DNA of 64,000 nt from Pseudooceanicola nanhaiensis (GCF_020171315.1 NZ_JAIUZP010000016.1:1-64000); one strand, 5' to 3'. Shown: positions 30,191-39,265, counted from the stretch's first letter. Notes: generated by a model from the letters alone, not told the origin. Made by a program: numbers and translations.

Positions 30191-30930
30191 TCTCTCCCCA
30201 AGCCCCCGAGGAGACGGGCCTGTCCCCCGCCCTCTCCGCGCAGCCGCAGTTCCCGGATCTCTGCCGGCCTGAAAAATACGTCTTCATCGTCACCTACGGG
30301 ATGTCCGGGGACATCCCGCTGCAGGCGCTGCTCAACCGGATCGAGGGCTATTGCATCCGCGGCCGCAACAACAATGCGGTGCACCACATGGTGCGCAGCT
30401 GGTGCGCCGCGAAGGCCCATCTGGCGGCGCGGCTGCAGCAGGGCGGAACGGTCAGCTCCGAGGATTTCCGGCGGCTGGACAGGATGGGCCTGCAGCTGGC
30501 GGACAGCTTCGTGCGCAACGTGATCGTCCCCCCGGAGGAGACCCGCGTCGCCGGCTTCCGCGAGATCGAGTTTCACCGCAGCAGCAGCTTCTTCGAAGTC
30601 GAGCTGGACTTCCTGCACACCTTCTTCCCCAACGCCCGCTTCGTGTTCAACACGCGCGATCACAAGGCGGTCTCGCAACTGGGCTGGTGGCGGGACATGG
30701 CCCCGGCCAAGGTGTCGGCCCTCCTGGGGAGCGCCGACCGTCTCTTCGCCGAGTACACCGCCAGCCATCCCGAGCGTGCCCTCCTGCTGCACTACGAGGA
30801 TTACGCCAAGGACGTGCAGAAGCTGGCCCCGCTCTATGCCTTCCTCGGAGAGAGCTTCGACCCGACTGTCCTCGAGCAGACGCTCGACAAGGCCGGCCGT
30901 GACGGCACCCCGCACTGGATGAAAGCATGA
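30187..30930 (+). CDS. Sulfotransferase-like protein with degenerate P-loop
   Basis: A 247-residue protein. YVFIVTYGMSGDIPLQALLN sits where sulfotransferases carry a GRSGST-type loop, so the phosphate-contacting Arg and Thr are missing. FVFNTRDHKAVSQLGWW keeps the Arg and Ser of the 3'-phosphate site, and LLHYEDYAKD fits the later conserved region. It overlaps both neighbours by 4 bp (ATGA at each end), which implies translational coupling. It may be a non-catalytic paralogue or use a different donor geometry. Confidence 0.65.
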   Translation: MISPQAPEETGLSPALSAQPQFPDLCRPEKYVFIVTYGMSGDIPLQALLNRIEGYCIRGRNNNAVHHMVRSWCAAKAHLAARLQQGGTVSSEDFRRLDRMGLQLADSFVRNVIVPPEETRVAGFREIEFHRSSSFFEVELDFLHTFFPNARFVFNTRDHKAVSQLGWWRDMAPAKVSALLGSADRLFAEYTASHPERALLLHYEDYAKDVQKLAPLYAFLGESFDPTVLEQTLDKAGRDGTPHWMKA

Positions 30931-31565
30931 CCGCCTCCGCAGACATCTCCGTTCCGATCCTCGTCCTCGCCCATCCGGGCCTCGCGGACACCGTCCTCAT
31001 GACCGGCCTGGAGGACGCCGCCGGCGCCTCTCTGGTGAAGGGCGAGGAGGACATGATCCTGGAATGCGCCCTCGCCTGGCAGGCCGCGGCGCAGAGCCAC
31101 GACCGGGCTGTCGCCGCCGCCGGCGACACCCTCACGGACACGCTGCATGCCTTCTATGGCGCCGAGCAGATCACGCCGCAGCGCCTCGCCTCCGAGCTGC
31201 TCGGCATCCTGCGGGACTTCCGGGGTGCCCCCGACGCGGCGCTGCACCCGGTTCATGTCAGCCTGAAGATCTTCGATGACATGCCCACGCTGCAGACCTA
31301 TATCGCCTTCCTGCAGGCCGCCCTGCCGGATCTCTGCATCCTCTTCGTGCATGATGAGCGCCCTCGGGCCACGAACCTCTGCGCCGAGCAGATCGGCCAT
31401 TCCCCCGAGCGGACCCGGGAGCTCCTGAAGCGCCGCGGACAGGCTCTGGAACAGCTCTCCGAGACCTTCGGCGACCGGTTCTGGCTCTATGACCGGGAAG
31501 CGGAGAAGGACACGGCCCTGCTCGAGCAGTTCCAGGACCTGCTGCTGACCTCCGGCGTCAGCTGA
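30927..31565 (+). CDS. Hypothetical protein, possible sulfotransferase remnant
   Basis: A 212-residue protein. VPILVLAHPGLADTVLM has the spacing of a sulfotransferase first strand and loop but no Gly-Lys/Arg-Ser-Gly-Thr residues. LPDLCILFVHDERPRATNL could correspond to the 3'-phosphate-site strand. The resemblance is weak and may be fold-level only. Coupled by ATGA to the upstream gene and convergent with kpsT, 45 bp away. No signal peptide or membrane segment. Confidence 0.5.
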   Translation: MTASADISVPILVLAHPGLADTVLMTGLEDAAGASLVKGEEDMILECALAWQAAAQSHDRAVAAAGDTLTDTLHAFYGAEQITPQRLASELLGILRDFRGAPDAALHPVHVSLKIFDDMPTLQTYIAFLQAALPDLCILFVHDERPRATNLCAEQIGHSPERTRELLKRRGQALEQLSETFGDRFWLYDREAEKDTALLEQFQDLLLTSGVS

Positions 31566-31610
31566 CCCGTCACGCCCGATCTGCCAGGCCCGACCTGTCA
31601 GCCTGATCCG

Positions 31611-32264
31611 TCAGGCCATCAGCGCCTGGTGCCGGGCGATCGCCTCGTCGAGATCGTCGAAATACTGCAGCCGCCCGTCTTCCAGCACGATGCCGGCGTC
31701 GCAGAAGGCGCGCACGTCGTTCATGCTGTGGCTGACGAGGATCGCGCTCGCCGCCTTGACCCGCTCGCGGAAGACCGCGTTGCTCTTGCGCTTGAACGAG
31801 GCGTCGCCCACCGCCGTCACCTCGTCCACGAGGTAGGTGTCGAAGCGGATCCCCATGGAGGTGCCGAAGGCCAGCCGCGAGCGCATCCCCGAGGAATAGC
31901 TGTGCACGGGCATGTAGAAATACTTCCCGATCTCGGCGAAATCCTCGACGAAGGCCACGAGGCTGTCGGTATCGACCCCGTAGATGCGCGCGATGAAGCG
32001 CACGTTCTGCGCCCCGGTCAGATCCCGGTGGAAGGAGCCGCCGAAGCCCACCGGCCAGGAGATCGTGCCATCGCTGACGATGCGCCCGCTGTCCGGGCGC
32101 ATGTTGCCGGCAATCATCTGCAACAGGGTCGATTTCCCGGCCCCGTTGCGCCCCAGCAGCGCCAGCGACTTGCCGGTCGGCAGCGTGAGGTTGAGATTGT
32201 CGATCACCACCTTGCGTTCGCCACGCAGCCGGAAGCTCTTGGTGAGGTTTTCGAACCTGATCAT
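31611..32264 (-). CDS. kpsT: Polysaccharide ABC exporter, ATP-binding protein (KpsT-like)
   Basis: A 217-residue ABC ATPase, the usual KpsT/CtrD length. Walker A is GRNGAGKST, the signature is YSSGMRSRL, Walker B is FDTYLVDEV and the switch His is in ILVSHSMND. DGTISWPVGFGGSFHRDLTG is the characteristic group-2 capsule-type block after Walker A. It powers export of lipid-linked polysaccharide through KpsM. It lies 11 bp downstream of the KpsE-like gene, in the same unit, while kpsM is divergent on the other side. Confidence 0.93.
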   Translation of the reverse strand: MIRFENLTKSFRLRGERKVVIDNLNLTLPTGKSLALLGRNGAGKSTLLQMIAGNMRPDSGRIVSDGTISWPVGFGGSFHRDLTGAQNVRFIARIYGVDTDSLVAFVEDFAEIGKYFYMPVHSYSSGMRSRLAFGTSMGIRFDTYLVDEVTAVGDASFKRKSNAVFRERVKAASAILVSHSMNDVRAFCDAGIVLEDGRLQYFDDLDEAIARHQALMA

Positions 32265-32275
32265 CGGGCCCGCGC

Positions 32276-34090
32276 CTATCTCCGGTCCCGCAGACTGTAG
32301 TAGATCAGGGTCAGGATCCCCCAGACCAGGACCAGGAAGGCCGCCAGCAGGCCCAGGATCATCCCGCGCTGCGGGAACTTGGAATCCTGCGGCAGGGTCG
32401 GCTGGATGTAGGTCGCGAGGTAGAGGCTCTGACGCGAGGCCTGCGCCCGGGCCGCATCCAGCGCGGTGAGCGCCGCCCGGTAGCTTTCCTCGGCATATTC
32501 GCGATCCACCGTCAGCCCCTCGTATTCGGCCATCAGGGTCGGGTAATCGGCCTCGCCGCTGCCGAACTTGTCATTGGCGAAGGAGGCGCGCTCGTCGGCG
32601 ATCCGGCTCCGGATCGCGTCGATCTGGCGCTGGACCTGGGTCACCCGCGGGTCCTGCGTGCTGGAGGTGGAGCGCAGCAGGTCCAGCTCCACCAGGGCGC
32701 TCGCCAGCTGCTGCTGCAGGCTGTTGACCACGCCCATCTGGCCCTGGATGTCCGCCGAGGGATCGACGATCTGGGTCCGGGTCCGGAAGGCGGTCAGGGC
32801 GCCGCGGGCGGTCTTCAGCCGCTCGATCGCCTCGGCCAGATCCGCCTCGGCGTAGCGCATGGCATCGGCCCGGGCGTTCTGGTTCATCTCGTTGATCTTC
32901 TTCTGGCTCTCGGCGACGATCCCCTGGGCCAGGCTCTGGGCCGTGTCGGCATCCAGCGCGATGACCCGGACCTCGATCAGCCCCGAGGACTGGTCGAAGG
33001 AGATCCGCACCGCCTGCTGCCAGTACCAGAGCAGCTCCTCGATGCTGGCGTCGGGCCAGAGCGAGAACAGCGGATCGTCCCCCCAATGCGCCGAGAAGAT
33101 CGCCCGCAGGTCGAACTGGGCGTCGATGGCCTCGACCATCTCCTGGCTCTGGATGAACTCGTAGAGGATGGCGCTGTTCGAGGAGGAGGAAGAGCCGGTG
33201 AACTGGACGATCCCGCCCAGAAGCTCGCTCGCGCCGCCGCTTTCCTCGCTGCGCACGGTGAACCCGGTGATCGAGCCGTAGCGGTCGAGGCTGACGCCGT
33301 AGAGATAGGTGGCCGCGGCCGTCAGGGGCACGATGACCACGAGGAAGAAGCTGAGCAGCAGCCCCCAGTGCCGGCGGTGAAAGCTGGCGCGATCGGCCAG
33401 CGGCCGCACCTCGACCACCTTGGCGCCGGCGCCCATTCCACCCTGTTGCGGGCCACCCTGCTGCGGCCCCCCCTGCTGCGGACCGTTCTGTCCGGCGGGT
33501 TTCTGCTGTGCGCCCGGTTGCGGGCCAGCCTGCGCGGCGGGTTTCGCCTGTGCACCCGGCTGCGGACCGTTCGGCGCGGCGGGCTTCGCCTGCGCGCCCG
33601 GTTGCGGGCCAGCCTGCGCGGCGGGTTTCGCCTGTGCACCCGGTTGCGGGCCGTTCTGCACGGCGGGTGTCGCCTGTGCGCCCGGCTGCGGGCCGTTCTG
33701 CGCGGCGGGTTTCGCCTGTGCGCCCGGCTGCGGGCCGCTCTGCGCGGCGGGCTTCGCCTGTGCGCCCGGCTGCGGGCCGTTCTGCGCGGCGGGCTTCGCC
33801 TGTGCGCCCGGTTGCGGGCCATTCTGCGCGGCGGGCTTCGCCTGCGCACCCGGTTGCGGGCCGCTCTGGGCCACCGCCTTCAGCGGGGCTTGCCCGGTCC
33901 CGCCAGCCTTGGCCGCCTTGGCGGCTTTCTTCCATTTCGGCTTGGTTTTTGCAGGCTTGCTCTGCCCGTCGCCTTCCGACCGATCCGCAGGCGCTGCCGA
34001 TTGGCCGCCCTTGCCGGGGTACGGCACCACCCTGTCTTTTTCGCTCACGATCAGCCCCGCTCGTTCCCGATCAAAATTGAACTCGCTCAA
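32276..34090 (-). CDS. kpsE: Capsule polysaccharide export inner-membrane protein (KpsE/CtrB-like) with repeat-rich N-terminus
   Basis: A 604-residue protein. The C-terminal 380 residues match KpsE/CtrB: a first membrane segment (LLSFFLVVIVPLTAAATYLY), a periplasmic region with long helices, and a second membrane segment near the end (LGLLAAFLVLVWGILTLIYY). The family is usually about 350-400 residues, so the N-terminal 200 are extra. They are Lys-rich and then carry nine 14-residue Gln/Pro/Gly/Ala repeats, presumably cytoplasmic. The only in-frame start near the beginning is TTG at 34090 (an in-frame TAG is just upstream). GTG at 34048 is possible. It forms a unit with kpsT. Confidence 0.88.
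   Translation of the reverse strand: MSEFNFDRERAGLIVSEKDRVVPYPGKGGQSAAPADRSEGDGQSKPAKTKPKWKKAAKAAKAGGTGQAPLKAVAQSGPQPGAQAKPAAQNGPQPGAQAKPAAQNGPQPGAQAKPAAQSGPQPGAQAKPAAQNGPQPGAQATPAVQNGPQPGAQAKPAAQAGPQPGAQAKPAAPNGPQPGAQAKPAAQAGPQPGAQQKPAGQNGPQQGGPQQGGPQQGGMGAGAKVVEVRPLADRASFHRRHWGLLLSFFLVVIVPLTAAATYLYGVSLDRYGSITGFTVRSEESGGASELLGGIVQFTGSSSSSNSAILYEFIQSQEMVEAIDAQFDLRAIFSAHWGDDPLFSLWPDASIEELLWYWQQAVRISFDQSSGLIEVRVIALDADTAQSLAQGIVAESQKKINEMNQNARADAMRYAEADLAEAIERLKTARGALTAFRTRTQIVDPSADIQGQMGVVNSLQQQLASALVELDLLRSTSSTQDPRVTQVQRQIDAIRSRIADERASFANDKFGSGEADYPTLMAEYEGLTVDREYAEESYRAALTALDAARAQASRQSLYLATYIQPTLPQDSKFPQRGMILGLLAAFLVLVWGILTLIYYSLRDRR
33494..33871 (-). repeat. Nine 42-bp tandem repeats inside kpsE
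   Basis: Encode residues 74-199 as nine copies of AQxGPQPGAQAKPA with few substitutions, followed by three short PQQGG units (15-bp repeats). Copy number is likely variable between strains. Confidence 0.9.
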
Positions 34091-34206
34091 AGATCTCTAC
34101 ATAGTCGCATTGCAAAACACCAGAGCAGCGGAGCCTTACCCTGTCCCTCCCGCCCACCGGAACACCCGACCTGTCCTCTCCGCTCCCCGCGGACGGCCTC
34201 AGAACT

Positions 34207-34980
34207 GTGAAAACCCGCAGCCATGCCACCTTCCGCAGCGTGATTGCGCTGATGCTGCGCGAGATGTCGACCCGCTACGGCAAGACGCCGGGGGGATATC
34301 TCTGGGCGATCCTCGAACCGATCGCGGCCATCAGCATCATGGCGCTCGCCTTCTCGATCATGCTGCGCTCCCCCTCGCTGGGCAACAGCTTCATCCTGTT
34401 CTACGCCAGCGGTTTCCTGCCGTTCAACATCTACCAGAGCGTCTCGGTCATGTCGGCCCGCTCGATCCTCTTCTCGCGGCCGCTGCTGTTCTATCCCAGC
34501 GTGACCTGGATGGATGCGATCCTCGCCCGGTTCCTGCTGAACACGCTCACCGGCTATCTCATCGCCTTCGTGGTCATGTCCGGGGTTCTGGCGCTGTCCG
34601 ACACCGCTGTCGTGCTCCGGGCCGGTCCGATCCTCTCCGCCATGGTCCTCTCCGCCCTCATGGGGCTGAGCGTCGGCACGATGAACTGCCTGATCATGGG
34701 GCTCTATCCCACCTGGGACGTGATCTGGTCGATCGCCACGCGGCCCCTCTTCATCATCTCGGGCATCATCTTCATCTACGAGGACCTGCCGCGCGCGGTG
34801 CAGAACATCCTCTGGTTCAATCCGCTGGTCCACATCACCGGCCTGTTCCGGTCCGGGGTCTTCCCGATGTACAGCCCGAACTACATCTCGATCGTCTACG
34901 TGATGGGCTGGATCCTGGTCCCGATGGTCGTCGGGATGATCGGCCTGCGCCGCTACCACCGGGACATCCTGAACGGCTGA
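34207..34980 (+). CDS. kpsM: Polysaccharide ABC exporter permease (KpsM-like)
   Basis: A 257-residue ABC-2 type permease with about six membrane segments, e.g. LEPIAAISIMALAFSIML and LFIISGIIFIYEDLP. The opening LMLREMSTRYGKTPGGYLWA is the KpsM/CtrC cytoplasmic hallmark, and the central LWFNPLVHITGLFRSGVFP is also conserved. It pairs with KpsT. GTG start at 34207, with no better start upstream in frame. It is divergent from kpsE, with a 116-bp shared promoter region, an arrangement unlike the usual adjacent kpsMT. Confidence 0.9.
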   Translation: MKTRSHATFRSVIALMLREMSTRYGKTPGGYLWAILEPIAAISIMALAFSIMLRSPSLGNSFILFYASGFLPFNIYQSVSVMSARSILFSRPLLFYPSVTWMDAILARFLLNTLTGYLIAFVVMSGVLALSDTAVVLRAGPILSAMVLSALMGLSVGTMNCLIMGLYPTWDVIWSIATRPLFIISGIIFIYEDLPRAVQNILWFNPLVHITGLFRSGVFPMYSPNYISIVYVMGWILVPMVVGMIGLRRYHRDILNG

Positions 34981-35000
34981 TCCGCGGCACCTCCCGCGGA
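34981..35000 (+). terminator. Hairpin directly after kpsM
   Basis: TCCGCGG/CCGCGGA, a 7-bp stem with a 6-nt loop, starts at the base after the stop codon. No T-run. Confidence 0.4.
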
Positions 35001-35069
35001 ACAGGGCGCTGAGCGGAGCCCCGCACGGAGCCCCCGCACGGGGCACGGAACGGAGCGCGCGGCCCCGGC

Positions 35070-36113
35070 TCAGCCGGCAGGCGGCGGGGCCGGCAGGCTG
35101 GCGATCAGCGCCGCGTGGTCGGTGCCGGTGCGCCGGCGCAGCCCGTCCACCACGGCGCGGGCCAGCAGGCGCAGGAAGGCCCCCCGGGTGCCGGAATGAT
35201 GGCGCACCTTCAGCAGCCATTTCGGCAAGATCACCAGCAGCAGCGGCCAGAACAGCAGCGGCCCCGCCGCCATGCGGTAAAGCATCAGCAGGTTGCGGTG
35301 GTAGTAATAGACCTTCCACAGCGGGCGGAAGCGCCGGTCCTCGCCCAGCGTGCGGCAGTCATGCTCGAAGCGGACCGCCGGCAGGAAGGCGATCCGCCCG
35401 CCCGCCGCGCTGAGCCCGAGGGAATAGATCCCATCCTCGCCGTAGACGAAGAGCGCCCCGTCCGGGTAGCCGAAGCGCGCCACCGCCGCCCGGGAGACGA
35501 AGAAGCCCACGAAGGAGGTGATGTCGATCGCCAGCGGCGGGCCGTCATAGGCCGCGGGCGGGATGTGGAACGTGTCCCGGGAGCCGCCCCGGCGCACGGC
35601 CCGGCGGAAGATCGCCCCGTGCCAGAACGGGTTGCGCGAGGGGCGGTTCATCTCGCAGATGCGCCCGTCGGGATAATAGACCGCGGCGGCCACCGCATCC
35701 CACTGGCCGGGATCGGCCCCGTGGAAGGCCGCCAGCGCCCCCGGTTCGGGGCGTCCGTCGTCATCCATCAGCACGATCCAGTCCGGATCGCGCTGCGCGG
35801 TGATCTGGCGCATGCCCAGCTCGAAGCCCCCGGCCCCGCCAAGGTTCTTCGGGCAGGAGATCACCTCAAGCCGGGGATCCGCGCGCCCGGCCAGCCAGGC
35901 CCCGGTGCCATCGGTGGAGGCATTGTCCACCACGACGACACCCTCCAGCTCTGCCGGCGGCGAGGCCAGCAGGCGATCCAGGGTGATCTTGAGCTGTTCC
36001 AGGCGGTTGAAGGTCACCACGAGGGCGACCAGCCGCCCCGCGCCCGCTGTCAGATCCTCGTCCGGCACGCTGCGCCCGCCCCCTGTTCTGTGTAAGTCCG
36101 GTCCCCCTTCCAC
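35070..36113 (-). CDS. GT2 glycosyltransferase, rhamnosyl/galactofuranosyl-transferase type
   Basis: A 347-residue GT-A enzyme. LVALVVTFNRLEQLK (29-43) opens the fold, VVVVDNASTDGT holds the nucleotide-site Asp, NLGGAGGF (90-97) and the MDDDG metal-binding motif (116-120) follow. The combination of VVTFNR, NLGGAGGF and DDDG is typical of GT2 rhamnosyl- and galactofuranosyltransferases. A hydrophobic stretch near residue 295 (LLFWPLLLVILPKWLL) may anchor it in the membrane. Both UDP-galactofuranose (glf) and dTDP-rhamnose (rml) donors can be made by this replicon, which fits. GTG start at 36113; the GTG at the VPDEDL position is an alternative. Confidence 0.82.
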   Translation of the reverse strand: MEGGPDLHRTGGGRSVPDEDLTAGAGRLVALVVTFNRLEQLKITLDRLLASPPAELEGVVVVDNASTDGTGAWLAGRADPRLEVISCPKNLGGAGGFELGMRQITAQRDPDWIVLMDDDGRPEPGALAAFHGADPGQWDAVAAAVYYPDGRICEMNRPSRNPFWHGAIFRRAVRRGGSRDTFHIPPAAYDGPPLAIDITSFVGFFVSRAAVARFGYPDGALFVYGEDGIYSLGLSAAGGRIAFLPAVRFEHDCRTLGEDRRFRPLWKVYYYHRNLLMLYRMAAGPLLFWPLLLVILPKWLLKVRHHSGTRGAFLRLLARAVVDGLRRRTGTDHAALIASLPAPPPAG

Positions 36114-36207
36114 TGGGGCAATTCCGCGCCACTGTCAAATCAGAGGCGGGCAAATCAGAAGTCGGCACCCCCGGGCCCCGGGACACCGAGGTGCCGCCAA
36201 GCCAGGG

Positions 36208-39030
36208 TCAGAAGATCTCGATATCGCCCGTCAGGTCCCCCGGCCGGTGCAGCCCCTCCAGCAGCAGGGTCTCTTCGCCGAAGTCGAAGAGGATCCCCTC
36301 CGCCGTGTCATGGGCGAACCGGGCGATGACCTGCCCCGGGCCGAGGCTGCCGCTCCAGAGCCCGTCGTCGAACCGCAGCACATCCTCCCCGGGGGTGAAA
36401 TCCCAGATCACGTCCCGGCCGTCGCCCGCGCGGAAGACGAAGGCATCCGCCCCGCCCCCGCCGGTGAGCCGGTCTGCCCCCGGCCCGCCGATGAGCACAT
36501 CCGCCCCCTCGCCCCCGCGCAGCACGTCGTCGCCGCCCTCGCCGCCGAAGACATCCGCCCCGGCCCCGCCCTCGATCGTGTCGTTGCCCTGCCCGGCCCA
36601 GACCGTGTCGCGGCCGAAAACATCACCCTGCGCGTTGTCGTAGAAGATGTCGTTCCCGGTCCCGAGGAAGGCGAGGTCCGCCCCGTTGCCGCCCACCACC
36701 GTGTCGTTGCCCGCGCCGGCCTCGATCCGGTCAGCGTGGTTGCCGCCGAACAGCCGGTCGTTGCCGTTGCCGCCATAGAGGTGATCCTCCTCGTCGCCCC
36801 CGTCCAGCACGTCATTGCCGTCGCCGCCGAAGAGCGTGTCGTTGCCGCGCCGCCCCAGCAGCAGGTCATCGCCCCATTCGCCGCCGAAGACATCCGCCCC
36901 CGCGCCGCCTTCCACCGTGTCGTGGCCCTGCCCGCCCCAGACCGTGTCGGCGCCGAACACCCCGCCCTGTCCGTTGTCGTAGAAGATGTCATTCCCGGTC
37001 CCGAGGAAGGCCAGGTCCGCCCCGTTACCCCCCACCACCGTGTCGTGACCGTCGCCGCCCTCAAGCCGGTCCGCGTGGTTGCCCCCCAGCAGGCGGTCGT
37101 TCCCGGCTCCGCCCTGGAGGAGGTCCTCGTCATCGCCGCCGTCCAGCACGTCGTTGCCATCGCCGCCGAAGAGACGGTCGTTGCCGCGCCGCCCCAGCAG
37201 CAGGTCATCGCCCCATTCGCCGCCGAAGACATCCGCCCCGGCCCCGCCTTCCACCGTGTCGTGGCCCTGCCCGGCCCAGACCGTATCGGCGCCGAAGGGC
37301 CCGCCCTGGGCGTTGTCATGGAAGATGTCATGCCCGGTCCCGAGGAAGGCCAGATCCGCCCCGTTGCCACCCCAGACCGCGTCATCGCCCCCGCCCCCCA
37401 GCAGAAGGTCGTCCTGATCGCCGCCATAGAGACTGTCGTCGCCCTCGCCGCCGTCCAGCCGGTCGCTGCCGCCGAAGCCCGCCAGCACGTCGCTGGCCCA
37501 GAAGCCCGTCAGGCTATCGGCATCGTCGCTGCCCAGGGTCTCGCGCGCGATGGCCATGGGCGGGCGGTCGGGGCCGCGCAGGATCGCCGCGCGCACCGCC
37601 GCGGGATCGAGCGCCCGGCCGTCCACGCTGCGCAGGTTGATCACCTCCTGCCCCCAGGACAGCAGCGCCCCGCCGCTGACCGGGGTCACCTCGACCCGTT
37701 CGGGATCGTAGAGCATCCAGTACCCCGAGAGGTCGAGCCGGTCCTCGCCGGGGTTGAAGCCCTCGATCCGGTCCCGCGCCCCGTCCTGCACCATGACGAA
37801 GACATCCGCCCCCGCGCCGCCGATCAGCGTATCCGCCCCGGCCCCGTCGAGCAGGATGTCGTCCCCCGCCCCGCCGTCGAGCCGGTCATCGCCGCCCCCG
37901 CCGGTCAGCACGTCGTCCCCGTCGCCGCCGCGCAGCTGGCCGCCCGCGCCCCCCGTGCTGCGCTGCACCCCGAGATCCCCGACCGGAACCGAGAGCCGGG
38001 TCAGCCCCTCCGCGCTTTCCCGCGCGGCGAGGACCTGGATCTCCGCTCCGACCCGCGCCGCGGCGAGGGTGCGGATGTCCGACAGATCGGCACCCGCCTC
38101 GGCGGCGAGGCTGTCGAGATGCAGAAGCCGCCCGCCGGGCAGCAGCCGGAACAGGCTGATCCCGTCGTCCGCGCCTGCGGCCAGCACGAAGACATGGCCG
38201 TCCGCCGAGACCGTTTCCAGTGTCTGTACATGGGAGAACCGGCTGTTCAGGCTGTCGATCACATGGTCCCGGACCAGCAGGTCGCCCCCCGGGCCGATTT
38301 CGATCACGCTGATCGAGGAGGAGCCCCCGCCCGCCAGCAGGAGGTAGTCCCGCCCCATGACCTCGACCGCCTGCAACTCCATGGGATCCGCCACGCCGAG
38401 GCCCGAGGCCGCGGCGGCGCTGGAGGTGGCCTCGGGACGCCCGGTCCCGGACAGCCGGTAGCCCACGACGCCCTGCACCCCGGATCCGGCGGTATAGAGC
38501 CACGCCTGCCCGTCCACCTCGACGGTCAGCATGGCGGAGACCTCGCCCGTCCCGGCCACGCTGCCCGTGGCCCGGTAGCCCTCGGCGCTGGTGGCCAGCG
38601 TGGTGAGCCGCCCGTTGGCGTCGGTGGCAAAGAGATGCCCGTCGCCATCGCAGGCCAGCGCCGTGGCCGCGGTCGGCCCGCCCGCGAGGTCCACCTGCGA
38701 GAGCCCCGACATCCGGCCGTCCGACTGCAGCCGGACCCCGGCCATCGCGCCGCCCGCACCCGCCACCGCGAGGAAGGGCGCATCCGGCAGCGCCACCGGC
38801 ACCAGCGCGTCGCAGCCGAGCGGCACCGAGAGGCCGCGGAAGACCTCGGTGTCGATCAGCTCCGGCGCCCGCCCCTCGGACAGGCGCCAGGCGGAAAGCC
38901 CGCCCCCGGGGCCCGTGGAGGCGTAGGCATAGAGACTACCGCCCATGTTAGAGACATATATTTGCGAGATCCCGATATCGAGCGCCTCGCGCCCGGTGGC
39001 CGATGTACCGCGCCATAGCAGATGGGTCAT
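36208..39030 (-). CDS. RTX protein with N-terminal propeller-like domain
   Basis: About 940 residues. The start at 39030 has a near-perfect AGGAGG six bases upstream. Residues 1 to about 330 form repeated units of 45-50 residues with phrases such as LFATDANGRLTTLAT, DYLLLAGGGSSSISVIEIG and VFVLAAGADDGISLFRLLP, a seven-bladed-propeller-like (lactonase/YncE-type) pattern. From about residue 345 come RTX repeats, including the 113-residue unit repeated two and a half times. The C-terminus (DDGLWSGSLGPGQVIARFA, then FDFGEETLLLEGL) matches the end of the next RTX protein, so both probably share a type I secretion signal. A surface adhesin or matrix protein is most likely. Confidence 0.85.
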   Translation of the reverse strand: MTHLLWRGTSATGREALDIGISQIYVSNMGGSLYAYASTGPGGGLSAWRLSEGRAPELIDTEVFRGLSVPLGCDALVPVALPDAPFLAVAGAGGAMAGVRLQSDGRMSGLSQVDLAGGPTAATALACDGDGHLFATDANGRLTTLATSAEGYRATGSVAGTGEVSAMLTVEVDGQAWLYTAGSGVQGVVGYRLSGTGRPEATSSAAAASGLGVADPMELQAVEVMGRDYLLLAGGGSSSISVIEIGPGGDLLVRDHVIDSLNSRFSHVQTLETVSADGHVFVLAAGADDGISLFRLLPGGRLLHLDSLAAEAGADLSDIRTLAAARVGAEIQVLAARESAEGLTRLSVPVGDLGVQRSTGGAGGQLRGGDGDDVLTGGGGDDRLDGGAGDDILLDGAGADTLIGGAGADVFVMVQDGARDRIEGFNPGEDRLDLSGYWMLYDPERVEVTPVSGGALLSWGQEVINLRSVDGRALDPAAVRAAILRGPDRPPMAIARETLGSDDADSLTGFWASDVLAGFGGSDRLDGGEGDDSLYGGDQDDLLLGGGGDDAVWGGNGADLAFLGTGHDIFHDNAQGGPFGADTVWAGQGHDTVEGGAGADVFGGEWGDDLLLGRRGNDRLFGGDGNDVLDGGDDEDLLQGGAGNDRLLGGNHADRLEGGDGHDTVVGGNGADLAFLGTGNDIFYDNGQGGVFGADTVWGGQGHDTVEGGAGADVFGGEWGDDLLLGRRGNDTLFGGDGNDVLDGGDEEDHLYGGNGNDRLFGGNHADRIEAGAGNDTVVGGNGADLAFLGTGNDIFYDNAQGDVFGRDTVWAGQGNDTIEGGAGADVFGGEGGDDVLRGGEGADVLIGGPGADRLTGGGGADAFVFRAGDGRDVIWDFTPGEDVLRFDDGLWSGSLGPGQVIARFAHDTAEGILFDFGEETLLLEGLHRPGDLTGDIEIF
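36545..37368 (-). repeat. 339-bp tandem repeat encoding a 113-residue RTX-variant unit
   Basis: Two full units (37030-37368 and 36691-37029) and a partial third. Markers such as the DNAQ/DNGQ codons fall exactly 339 bp apart (36634, 36973, 37312). Each unit holds GNGADLAFLGTGxDIFxDN followed by canonical RTX nonapeptides. Confidence 0.88.
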
Positions 39031-39265
39031 CCCCGCCTCCTGTTCCGACAGGGCGGGAATGACAGGCAAAGCGGTGCGGGGCCGGATCGCGATTCAGGCG
39101 AAACCGGGGCGTTTGCAGAGAATGCGCGCTATTCCGGACGCCGCGGCCAGAGACGCGGCCCGGGTCGGGCATCAGGCTGGGGCCAGATGGGAGGTCTTAC
39201 CGGGAGGCCCGGGCGTGCGGTGACGGGGCCGTCCGATCCGGCCGCACGCCTGCATCCCTGGACGC

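Noticed and set aside
35800-39018. Plus-strand open frame of 1072 codons
   Set aside because: Antisense of the propeller-RTX gene, with no family resemblance or ribosome site.
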